From NCBI GenBank assembly GCA_963753545.1, contig CAVWCQ010000002.1, forward strand, positions 275,823 to 339,822: 64,000 nucleotides of DNA. Direction: 5' to 3'. This DNA comes from CAVWCQ01 sp963753545 (GTDB taxonomy: Bacteria > Chloroflexota > Anaerolineae > Aggregatilineales > Aggregatilineaceae). Numbering within the stretch: the first letter of the stretch is position 1; each line of letters opens with the position of its first letter. The notes under the pieces are model-generated. The model was given only the letters and a program-made list of their open reading frames with translations, searched no databases and was not told the origin of the DNA. This document shows, in pieces, positions 26,648-37,004 of this stretch. The translations under genes were made by a program, and so were the position numbers.

Positions 26648-28799
26648 ATGTTCAAAAAAGACGACTGCACCTTAAATCGTGAACAGGTAGAGGAGAAGGC
26701 TCAGGCGCTACTCGATCAGATGACACTGAGGGAAAAGGTCTGGATGCTTAACGGCAACTGGGACATGTTCGGCAATCTCGAAAAGTATCAGAATGGGTAC
26801 AACCCGGTCCCGATCGAGACCAATGGCTGCCCGCGGTTGGGCATCTCGCCAATCGCCTTCACCGACGGACCACGCGGAGTTGTCATGGGCCAATCCACCT
26901 GCTTTCCGGTATCGATGGCACGCGGTGCCAGCTTTGATCCGAGTCTTGAAAAGCGGATTGGCGATGTGATCGGTAAAGAAGCCCGCGCACAGGGTGCCAA
27001 TTATTTCGGTGGTGTCTGCATAAACCTGCTGCGCCACCCAGCCTGGGGGCGTTCTCAGGAAACTTATGGCGAGGACCCTTTTCTTCTGGGTGAGATGGGT
27101 AAGGCGTTAACAGAAGGCGTACAGGAACACAATGTGATCGCCTGCGTCAAGCACTATGCTGTGAACAATATCGAGAATTCTCGTTTCTGGGTGAATGTCA
27201 AGGCCAATGAGCGAACCATGCGCGAGGTGTACCTGCCGCACTTCAAGAAGGCCATCGATGCGGGCGCTGCCTCGGTTATGGGTGCCTACAATCTGTTTAA
27301 CGGCGACCATTGCTGTGAAAGCCGCACCTTGCTTACAGACATCCTGCGGGACGACTGGGGCTTCGAGGGCTTTGTGATTTCCGACTTTGTCGCTGGCGTT
27401 CGCGATACCAAGAAAGCTATCGAGGCTGGTCTGGATATCGAGATGCCCATGCCGATCCATTACCAGCAAAAACTTCTCAAGGCGGTCGATGAAGGCCGAG
27501 TGTCTGAGCAAAACGTCGACACCGCCGTGCTCCGAATATTACGCACCTTGCTTGTTTTCGAGAACACCCCAGAAAAGATGACATACAGTATGGACCTCGT
27601 CGCCAGCCAGGAACACACCGAACTGGCGCGGGAAGTCGCTGAGAAATCGATGGTGCTGATCAAGAACGCGAAGGGGGTGCTGCCGTTCCAGAAGAGTGTC
27701 AAGCGCATTCTGATTGCTGGGGAACTGGGGAATAAGGCCAATACTGGTGATGCGGGTTCCAGCAGGATCGACGCTCCCTATGTGGTGACTCCGCTTGAGG
27801 GCCTCCGTAACTATTTCGGGGCTGGCTCTGAGATCGTGTTCTGCGATGAGAGGGAACTCGACAAGGCAGCTGACGAAGCAGCCAGAGCTGACTGCGTGAT
27901 CATCGCAGTGGGCAACGATATGCACGACGAGGGCGAATATATTGGGCCGGACACTAATGACGAATTTTCCTTTATGGAGGCAGTCGTCAAGGGCTACGAG
28001 AATATGGGCAAATCTCTGGGTTCTGGAGCGGAGTTTTCGATAACTGCACAGGACAAAGAGAGTTCAGACGGTGGGGATCGCAAGAGTCTTGTCTCTCAAA
28101 CCTTCCCAGATCGAATTAATCAGGCGAATCGGAAGTATCAACCCCAATACGGTTGTCGTACTCATCGGCGGCGGCATGATTATGACCAAAGAGTGGGAAG
28201 ATACGGTTCCGGCCATCATGTACGGCTGGTATTCGGGTATGGAGGGCGGTAATGCCCTGTCTCGAATTCTGTTCGGGGACGTGAATCCCTCGGGCAAACT
28301 GCCTTTCACAATCCCGCAGGATCAAAGCCATCTGCCTTATTTCAGTAACACCGACGCCGATATCACCTATGATCTGTATCACGGCTATACACTGCTCGAC
28401 AAGCAGGGACACCAGCCCGCCTATCCCTTTGGTTTCGGGCTTTCCTACACAGCATGGGAATATGGTAAGCCACAGTTCGACAAGCAGGATGACCGCGTCA
28501 TAGTAACGGTTGATCTCAAAAACGTTGGCGATGTAGCCGGCGCAGAGGTTGTTCAGGTTTATGTCGGCATAAAACAATCTGCGGTAGATCGCCAGAAGAA
28601 ACTCCTCAAAGGTTTTGAGAAGGTACACTTGGAATCAGGACAATCAGCCACCGTCTCGATACCGATCGATCTTGATGAACTCCGGTATTTCAGCAATGAG
28701 CAACGGAAATGGATATTTGAACCGGGAACCTACTTGTTCTACGTCGGTTCAAGCTCCAATGAGGCTGCCTTACAGGTAATGGAAACTGAGCTTCTCTAA
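26648..28799 (+). CDS. GH3 beta-glucosidase-like, frameshifted
   Basis: Second family 3 enzyme, about 715 residues, cytoplasmic. The ATG at 26648 is preceded by GAGAGG; an ATG five codons earlier is less well placed. Motifs: FTDGPRGV, CINLLRHPAWGRSQETYGED, VIACVKHYAVNNIENSRF, VMGAYNLFNG, and FVISDFVAGVRDT, in which Asp near 246 is the nucleophile. The frame breaks near 28085 inside GGDRKSL; the other frame continues SLKPSQIELIRRIGSINPNT and the C-terminal fibronectin III-like domain (YPFGFGLSYTAWEY) to 28799. The KHYAVNNIEN type differs from its neighbour, so the two GH3 proteins are not recent duplicates and probably take different linkages. Confidence 0.9.
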
Positions 28800-29080
28800 A
28801 AAATCGTTCTTTACAAAACTGGGGTGCAACGGACAAGCTTGGGTTTGACAGAGAAGTCACTTTAGTACCTGCCTCGCTGAAGTCTGGAGCACCTCAGTCT
28901 GCAACTGTGTTTTTCAACAGATCGGTAACTTGTTCGCGTTCGTTCACTCCGCGCTGCTCGCCTATCATCCTGCACCGGCTTACCATCCCCCTCCCGTCCG
29001 TCTTCGATAATTAGGACGCTAGTTTCCCTCTGGGCTGAACGCTTCATCGAGGTTTGTTCGACTTCCTCGTATTCACTTGC
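28800..29080. other. Intergenic stretch before LacI-3
   Basis: No gene supported. A minus-strand open frame at 28862-29047 is arginine-rich, lacks a ribosome site and matches no family I know. The right end leads into the LacI-3 promoter. Confidence 0.45.
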
Positions 29081-29206
29081 TTGACATCGATCTGTGAATA
29101 ATGATATGCTGATTTTGCAAACGCTTACAAGAGATTAGTTCACAAATAGTGTCACCATGATGGAGAAATCCGTCTTTTTTTGATGCTTTTTTGCAAACGT
29201 TTACAA
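29081..29206 (+). promoter_or_regulatory. LacI-3 promoter with two cre-like operators
   Basis: TTGACA (29081-29086), 18 bases, TATGCT (29105-29110). Directly downstream is TTGCAAACGCTTACAA (29115-29130); a second site TTGCAAACGTTTACAA (29191-29206) ends four bases before the ATG. Both resemble the classic LacI/CcpA-type operator with central CG. Centres are 76 bases apart, which would allow repression by looping or by a roadblock. Confidence 0.82.
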
Positions 29207-29210
29207 TATT

Positions 29211-30257
29211 ATGAGCAACGAGAAAAATCCCTCCAACAAGAAACGTCGTGCCACTATCAAGGATGTGGCGCGCGTTTCAGGTGTATCCTACGCGACAGTA
29301 TCGCGCGTCCTGAGTGGGTACGAGTTTGTCAGGGAAACCACGCGCCACCGCGTGATGGAAGCAGTTAAAAACCTGGGTTATGTCGCCAATTTGCAGGCGC
29401 GTAGTTTGGCAGGTGGGCATTCTCAGATTATCGGACTGCTCGTGCCGAATCTGGATAACAGCTATGTCGGCACAATCATACAGGGCATCGATCAGGAGTT
29501 GATACGCGCCAACTGCGATGTGCTGTTGTACACAAGCCACCGCCATCCAGGTAAAGAATCGTTCTATGTCAACACCATCGCTAACGGACTGACAGAAGGC
29601 CTGCTGCTGGTCGCCCCTCTGGTTCCGACGGCCTACCTGGAATCGCTGCGTGAGCAAAATTACCCCTACGTTCTGATCGATCAGGCAGACGCCACAGAAA
29701 ACAGCAATGTTGTTGAAGCAACCAACTGGCAAGGTGCATATGAAGCCACGCGTTACCTGAGCCAGTTGGGCCACACGCGGATAGCCTTTATTACGGGCGC
29801 ACTCGTCGTCCGAAGCGCCATAGACCGGCTTCAAGGCTACAAAGCGGCCCTGTCCGACTGTGATATTCCCTTCCGAGAAGAACTGGTCATCGAAGGCGAT
29901 TACCAGCAGCAAACTGGTTACGAGGTCACCAAAAGCCTGTTGCAAAGCGCAGATCCCCCACCAACGGCCATTTTTGCATCAAACGATATGTCGGCTTTGG
30001 GCGCGATGGATGCTGCACGCGAATATGGCCTCCGTATTCCTGACGAAATCTCCATCATTGGCTTTGATGATGTTCCTCAGGCGTCTTTCGTTTACCCCAA
30101 ACTAACGACGGTTCGCCAACCGCTCGAACAAATGGGGCGGGTCGCTGTCAAGATGCTCTTGGAGCAGATCGAGGATCAGAACCGTCCGCCACAACGAGTT
30201 GCGCTGGCGACACAACTCGTCATTCGCGATTCGTGTGGGCCGTACCAGCCCACATAA
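29211..30257 (+). CDS. LacI-family transcriptional regulator (LacI-3)
   Basis: 348-residue LacI/GalR repressor. The head ATIKDVARVSGVSYATVSRV has the classic YATVSRV recognition helix, which fits the TTGCAAACGYTTACAA sites just upstream. The hinge is LQARSLAGGHSQIIGLLVP and the effector domain includes FASNDMSALGAMDAAREYGL and IIGFDDVPQASFVYPKLTTV. It lies between the two GH3 genes and the Opp-type importer, all on the plus strand, so it probably controls this module in response to a beta-linked oligosaccharide or its product. Autoregulation is very likely from the operator positions. Confidence 0.94.
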   Translation: MSNEKNPSNKKRRATIKDVARVSGVSYATVSRVLSGYEFVRETTRHRVMEAVKNLGYVANLQARSLAGGHSQIIGLLVPNLDNSYVGTIIQGIDQELIRANCDVLLYTSHRHPGKESFYVNTIANGLTEGLLLVAPLVPTAYLESLREQNYPYVLIDQADATENSNVVEATNWQGAYEATRYLSQLGHTRIAFITGALVVRSAIDRLQGYKAALSDCDIPFREELVIEGDYQQQTGYEVTKSLLQSADPPPTAIFASNDMSALGAMDAAREYGLRIPDEISIIGFDDVPQASFVYPKLTTVRQPLEQMGRVAVKMLLEQIEDQNRPPQRVALATQLVIRDSCGPYQPT

Positions 30258-30373
30258 GGAAAACGTGGAAAAGAACAGGAGGTAGCCTATTGAGAATAAA
30301 TCAACGCCCTTTTCGCCCTAAGTCTGATTAGCCGATTCATTTCGCAATCGTTTAGAGAATTTTGGAGGGAAAA

Positions 30374-32318
30374 ATGTCACAAGAAATTACACGCCGCAAT
30401 TTTATAAAGCTGGTAGCTGCCGGTACTGGCAGCTTTCGTACTTACCGAAGCAGGGCTGATACCCATCCCCGAAGGAATACTCGAACCCACCAAAGCTCTT
30501 GCTGCTCTGGCAGGCACTTTCCCGCGCGAGGAGACTCTGATCGCCAGAATCCTCACCGGGCGTGTCGGCTACACCCGACAACTTTAACCACTGGGTTGGT
30601 TGGAAATGGCAAGACCGCGGTATGCAGAACCTGGCGGACGAGCCATTCTGGTCGGTCGACTTTGCCACAGGCAATATCATCAATGGCTCTGCATCCGGCG
30701 ACCCGACGTATAGCCCGGATTTTATGAGCCTCACAATCCCGCTGCGCCAGGGCGTCACATGGTCGGATGGTGAACCCTTTACCTCTGCCGATGTGGTCTA
30801 TTGCATTGAAACCATGATGAAATATGAGGGATTCAACGGCCACAACTTCTTTGTGGATAACGTCGCTTCTGTGACTGCGCCCGATGACTACACCGTCGAA
30901 TTCCAGTTGAAGCAGCCCAACTCACGGTTCCACACCACCTTCCTCGACCGCTGGGGCTGCACCCGGATCTTCCCCAAGCACATCTTCGAGCAGCAGGAAG
31001 ACCCGGTTCAGTTCACCTTCAATCCATATGTAGGCTGCGGTCCCTACAAGCTGCACAGCTTTGATCCTCAGGGGAGCTGGACCGCCTGGGAAAAGCGCGA
31101 CGATTGGGACAAGAGCCCGACCGGCATCATGTACGGCGAACCTGCACCCAAATACATCATCTACCAGTATTTTGCCGACGAAGGCGCGCAGATCCTGGCC
31201 CAATTGACGCACGAATTGGATGTAGCGGAACTCTCAGCCGATGGTCTCAAGGCGCTGCTGGCGCAGTCAGACACCTCCCGTGCCTACCAGCCAACCTTCC
31301 CCTTCGTGGTCAACAACGACCCCTGCATCACCGGCATCAGCTTCAACGCCGTCCGTCCGCCATACGATAATGTCGATGTCCGCTGGGCCTTAACTCTGGC
31401 GATCGATATTGTCGAGTACACGAGCATCGCCGTCGACTCTTCGGCCACCTTGAGCCCAGTGCATGTCCCGTTCCTTGGCCCATACCCCAGGGATTACATC
31501 GCGCCGATGCAAGACTGGCTGAAGGCCTTCACTATCGATGTCGGCGATGGCGAAACCTTTGCACCGTATGATCCCACGGCGTCGCAGCGTGTCGCAGAAT
31601 ACGCCAGGGGCCGCGGTTATGCCTTCCCTGACGATCAGGAGTTCATCGAAAAAGCCTTCGGGTTAGGCTGGTGGAAGTTTGCCCCCGACATCGCCGAGAA
31701 GCTGCTGTTGAAGAATGGCTTCACGAAGGATGACGACAAGTGGTACCTGCCCGATGGCGTCCCGCTGGAAGATATCTTTCCTGTGTGGCACTGTCATGTC
31801 CAACCATGATGCACGCAATGCCGCGGCTGCCGTGCAGCAGTGGAAGAAGTTCGGCATTGATGCCGAGATGTTTGCATCGGAAAGCACTGCTGACTTGCAG
31901 GCCGTCGGCGACTTTGATGTGAACGGTGCCTGGCCTGCTCAAGAACCCTGGGGAGCGGGACCTGACCTGTATCGCGTGCTCGACCGATGGAACTCCGCCT
32001 ATATACGGCCTCGTTGACGAACGCACTCAGGGACATTCCTCGCGCTGGACAACTCCGGAGATGGACGACATCATCAAGCGGCTGCGCGAGACGGATCCCT
32101 TCAATACCGAACAAGTCATTGCCATCGGCATCGAAGGTCTCAAGGAAGCCGTCAAGAATATGCCCGGCCTCCCGACCTACGGCTACATCGGCTTTGTCGG
32201 CTGGGACGAGAACTACTGGACCAATTGGCCTGGCAGCGAAAACGCTTATAATGAGCCTTATACCCACTGGCCCAACTTCAAGTACACGACGCCATTCCTG
32301 AAACCCGCTGGCGGATAA
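30374..32318 (+). pseudogene. Family 5 (peptide/oligosaccharide) ABC substrate-binding protein, four frameshifts
   Basis: SBP_bac_5-type receptor of an Opp/Dpp importer, about 640 residues if rejoined. The ATG at 30374 follows GGAGGG. The N-terminus TRRNFIKLVAAGTG is a twin-arginine (Tat) signal. The next piece is in another frame (TEAGLIPIPEGILEPTKALA, FPREETLIARILTGRV), then a third (TPDNFNHWVGWKWQDRGMQN). The main body (30562-31800) has LRQGVTWSDGEPFTSADVVY and FNPYVGCGPYKL. Two further shifts, near 31790 and 32000, lead to the C-terminus ending LKPAGG. Family 5 receptors in thermophiles and Chloroflexota often bind cello-, xylo- or mannooligosaccharides, which suits the GH3 neighbours. 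The receptor as given cannot be made intact. Confidence 0.85.
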
Positions 32319-32348
32319 GGTATTTCAGCTCTGACCATGTACAACTCT

Positions 32349-32374
32349 CCCTGGGCGGCGAAACCCGCCCAGGG
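32349..32374 (+). terminator. Intercistronic hairpin after the receptor gene
   Basis: CCCTGGGCGG and CCGCCCAGGG form a ten-base-pair stem with a six-base loop, 30 bases past the receptor stop and before the permease genes. A loose T-rich run (ATTTTCACTTATT) follows at a distance. Position matches the hairpins after the other binding-protein genes. Confidence 0.65.
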
Positions 32375-32438
32375 GAACCGAAATTTTCACTTATTGTTGG
32401 TTTCTCCTTAAGGGGTACAGGCGCACGAGGGCAAAACC

Positions 32439-33449
32439 GTGACATTTGTAAAACGATATCTCATCCCCCGTCTGATTTAATATTTCTTAGTCATTTGGGT
32501 GGGTATCACCATTGTTTTCTTCATTCCCAGACTCACGCCGAATGACCCTGTCATGAAAATGGTCGATCAGATGAGGGCGCGAGGTTCAACATTGGAACCG
32601 GGCATCGATGGATGGAATCATCCATGATCTGACGGTGATGTATGGCCTGAAGGCTCCTGGCTTGATCAGTACATGGACTTTTGGGGCAGACTGATCCACG
32701 GCGATCTCGGCGTTTCGTTCTTCCAGTTTCCCGCTCCTGTTACCGAGCTTATTTCCACCGCCTTGCCGTGGACATTGGGGCTTCTGCTGACCACGACCGC
32801 CATCTCGTGGATATTAGGAAATATCATTGGCGGGTTAGCGGGTTACTATACGCGTAGGAGGTGGTCGCGCGTGGCTGGATGCTGTCGCCATGGTGATTCG
32901 CCCGATGCCCTATTACATCTTTGCTTTTGTTTTGCTCCTGCTTTTTGCATATGTCTGGCGCTGGTTCCCGGTTACAGGGCGGGGCGTCATTGGGGGCTTT
33001 ACCGGAGTTCACCTGGGCCTATATCAAAGATGTCCTCTGGCATTCGTTTCTTGCCCGGCCTCTCGCTAAGCGTCCTGGGAATGACAGTCAACTTTCAAGT
33101 CATGAAGCTGCTGGTGCAGAACATCAATGCTGAAGATTATGTTCAGTATGCCCGCCTGGGCGGCGTGACCGATACTCGCATCGTGAGCAAGTACGTCATT
33201 CGCAACGCTTTACTGCCGCAAATCACCGGCCTGGCGCTTTCGTTTGGGCAAATCTTCAGCGGGGCACTGATTACAGAGATCGTTTTTGGTTACCCTGGCG
33301 TGGGAACGTTGCTGTATAGAGCCATCGTCAACGGCGATTACAACCTGATCATGGGCATCACCATTCTTTCTATCATTGGTATCACAACCGCGATGCTGAT
33401 CGTCGACCTGGCATATCCCTTGCTTGACCCAAGGGTAAGATACACATAA
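32439..33449 (+). pseudogene. Opp/Dpp-type ABC permease (DppB-like), nonsense codon and frameshifts
   Basis: First permease of the Opp-type importer. A GTG start at 32439 gives MTFVKRYLIPRLI, then TAA at 32478-32480. The same frame continues YFLVIWVGITIVFFIPRLTP, so a CAA (Gln) codon has probably become TAA. Frame changes near 32600 and 32650 lead to GSWLDQYMDFWGRLIHGDLG and PVTELISTALPWTLGLLLTT. Another near 32870 leads to MVIRPMPYYIFAFVLLLLFA. A further one near 33050 joins the last part, which has the conserved EDYVQYARLGGV ... YVIRNALLPQITG loop and the ending AYPLLDPRVRYT. The gene order receptor-B-C-D-F is standard. Confidence 0.84.
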
Positions 33450-33461
33450 GGAAGCTGTTCC

Positions 33462-34313
<852 letters not shown>

Positions 34314-34325
34314 GAAAACACAGCC

Positions 34326-35324
34326 ATGGCAGAAAAGAAACAAACCATCCTACGAACCGAACATCTTAAAGCTTTTTATGTCCTGGAGATGCAAGGTACC
34401 CAGAAGATTGTCAAAGCCGTTAACGACGTGGACATGCAGATTTATGAAAACGAAATCTACGGCATTGCGGGCGAAAGCGGCTGCGGCAAGACCACGTTGT
34501 TGAAGACGCTTTTCAACGAAATCGTGCCCCCCCTGCGCCTGATTGACGGCAAGATTTATTATCGTATCAAAGCCGATGAAGTGGATGTCACCGGGATAAG
34601 CCGGAAGAAAAGCGAAAGCTGCGCATGGAGTACATCTCCTATATTCCGCAAGGTTCGATGAGCGTGTTCAATCCGGTGCTCAAGATAAAAGGGACCTTTG
34701 CGGATTTCATTGGCAGCCACGTCAACGGGCAAAGCCGCGCAGAAATCTTCGAATTGGCTCGCAAGCGAATCCTGGAACTGGGCTTACCCAAAAATGTCCT
34801 CGATGTCTACCCCCACCAGTTGTCGGGTGGAATGCGTCAGCGCGTGACCATCGCCCTGGCAGCTTCGTTGAACCCGCGCATCATGATTGGCGATGAGCCC
34901 ACCACGGCGCTAGATGTGGTGGTGCAGCGCGGCGTGATCCAGATGTTGAAGGATATTCAGAAGAATCTGAAGAATACGATCATCTTAGTCACGCACGATA
35001 TGGGCGTACATGCCAACATCGCTGACCGGATTGGCATCATGTATGCCGGGAAGATCGTTGAAGAGGCGACCACAGAGCAGATCTTTGCCCAGCCGTTGCA
35101 TCCCTATACCCAGTTCTTGATCAACTCGCTGCCCAAGTTCGGCGATAAGAGTATGCGTGACAGTGTGCCCCGGCAGCCCACCCTCCCTGGTAGACCTGCC
35201 TAACGGCTGCCCTTTCCACCCGCGCTGCCCGCATGTCAAAGAAATTTGCCGCCAGCAAATGCCAGACTTTCATCATGTGGATGAAAACCATAAAGTCGCC
35301 TGCTGGTTAGTTGGAGAAGGATAA
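34326..35324 (+). pseudogene. Opp/Dpp-type ABC ATPase (DppD-like), two frameshifts
   Basis: First ATPase subunit. Frame one carries Walker A GESGCGKTTLLKTLF near 50-64. Near 34605 the frame shifts to KLRMEYISYIPQGSMSVFNP (Q-loop), then QLSGGMRQRVTIALA (signature), IMIGDEPTTALDVVVQ (Walker B and D-loop) and ILVTHDMGV (switch His). A second shift near 35170 restores the C-terminal cysteine-rich tail LPNGCPFHPRCPHVKEICRQ, typical of Opp/Dpp ATPases, to a TAA at 35322-35324. Rejoined length of about 332 residues is normal. Its product would pair with the OppF-like subunit that starts one base later. Confidence 0.88.
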
Positions 35325-35325
35325 C

Positions 35326-36283
35326 ATGGATAAGCTGCTTGAGGTAAACGAACTGACCAAACGGTACTCCCAGGGCAATGTGCTCGCCAGGATCACACTT
35401 ACAGCCGTGGACCATGTCAGCTTTTATATCAAACCAGCCGAAATCTTCACCCTGGCAGGCGAAAGCGGCTGTGGGAAAACGACCACGGCGAAGTTGGTCC
35501 TCGGGTTTGAAGAAGCCACCTCTGGGGCGATGCTCCATAACGGAAAAAAGCAGACCCGTAAGGAGAAGGCCTGGATCACCGAAGGCGTGCAAGCGATCTT
35601 CCAGGATCCGTTCAGCACATTCAACCCACTGCGTACAGTTGATTCCTATTTTCACGAAACCGTGCGGAACTTCCGGCTGGCCAGTTCAAAACAGGAAGCC
35701 ATTGATCGGATCGATCAAAAACTGCGCCTGGTGGGCCTGACCTATCAGGAATTTGCCGGGAAATACCCGAATGAGTTTTCCGGCGGGCAGCTCCAGCGCA
35801 TCTCAATCGCCCGCGCGCTTGTCACTGATCCGAAACTGATTATCGCTGATGAGCCGGTTTCAATGGTCGATGCTTCTCTGCGCATGTCGATTGTCAACTT
35901 GTTCAAACAGCTCAGGGATGAATTGGGGGTGAGCATCCTCTATATCACTCATGACCTGGCGACGGCATATTATGTCAGCGACCGTATCGCCATCATGTTC
36001 CGCGGCAACATTGTTGAAATGGGGACCAGTGGAACAGGTGTTGATGAATCCCAGGCATCCATACTCACAGCTTCTGCGCGATTCCATCCCCCAGGCGGAT
36101 CCCAAAAAACGATGGACCACAACGGTCACACTTTCTGAATTAGAACATGAAGAGTACCTGCGGCAGGGCTGTAAATTTGCGGGCCGGTGCCCCGATGTCA
36201 TGGACATTTGTAAAGGCGTGGTGCCAACGGATATATACATTGACGATGTGCTCGTGAAATGCCATAAATATTCCGACAAATAG
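35326..36283 (+). CDS. Opp/Dpp-type ABC ATPase (OppF-like), frameshifted
   Basis: Second ATPase subunit. It has Walker A GESGCGKTTTAKLVLG near 43-58, Q-loop QAIFQDPFSTFNPLRTV, signature FSGGQLQRISIARAL, Walker B LIIADEPVSMVDASLR and switch ILYITHDLATAYYV. Near 36018, after RGNIVE, the frame shifts. The second frame continues GPVEQVLMNPRHPYSQLLRD and ends with the cysteine-containing tail CKFAGRCPDVMDICKG...KCHKYSDK at 36283. GGAGAAGG precedes the ATG. A single indel separates the parts; about 319 residues if rejoined. Last gene of the importer operon. Confidence 0.9.
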
Positions 36284-37004
36284 GCGTATCAAATTAAATC
36301 TGTACGAAGTCGTTTCTCCTGATAAAGGATCTCGCGTATGGTACAAAAACTATTCTTCGGGGAAATTGGGCAGGCAGCCGATTGGTGGTCATGATGAAGT
36401 CCACTCAAAACACTCGACGCAACAAGGATTTTGGGAAACACGAATCGATATTGCTTCGATTTCCTCGTAACTACGGCGTTTGGATATGACCACGGCTCAA
36501 TCCCCTTATCATGGAGTTTTTGGGGAGTACGGGGAAGTACTGCTCATTTCAATGTGATACTGGGAGGAATTCTACCCGATTCAACGTTAATAGTTTTTGG
36601 GCCGCCACAACAGTCTAGAGCCTGTTATGCACTTTCGATGACGAGGAAAATTCAACAAATAGCTCGAAAATGATCCAAAAAGGGGCCAAAATTGATTATT
36701 GGAGGCCCTTATGATCACAAGCTATATTTACGGACATCTTACAGTAGCCGGAAATTCTCATAAGTTACTCACTTCGTGCCACTTTCTTCTCGTGACGATC
36801 CGCGCCTCATTGTTTTTTGAGGGGTCATCCTAACCATTTACTAACTTTGACCCTGGCGCAGAAAAAGCAACAGGCAGAGCACCGACTAACCTATCCATTA
36901 TAGCACGGATGTTCTGTTCATGTCAAGACTTTGGCAGCGATTATTGAGCATGAAAAGTGCATAACACGCTCTAGCCAGCACAACCCATAATGGCGCAAAC
37001 TCGC
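36284..37004. other. Intergenic stretch between the Opp operon and the SARP regulator
   Basis: About 720 bases without a supported gene. It holds copy b of dispersed repeat family 1 (36556-36611). Near 36675-36705 there is a shorter inverted piece whose complement reads AATCAATTTTGGCCCC, so the pair may be the two ends of a small element. No terminator was identified for either neighbouring operon. Confidence 0.5.
36556..36611 (+). repeat. Dispersed intergenic repeat family 1, copy b
   Basis: GATACTGGGAGGAATTCTAC followed by CCGATTCAACG and TAGTTTTTGGGCCGCCACAAC. It closely matches copy c at 42180-42237 from the first GATACTG to CCACAAC, and copy a at 24205-24250 over the shared part. Confidence 0.65.

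Noticed and set aside
28862..29047. Minus-strand arginine-rich open frame
   Set aside because: Looks like chance; lacks start signals and homology that I can recognise.
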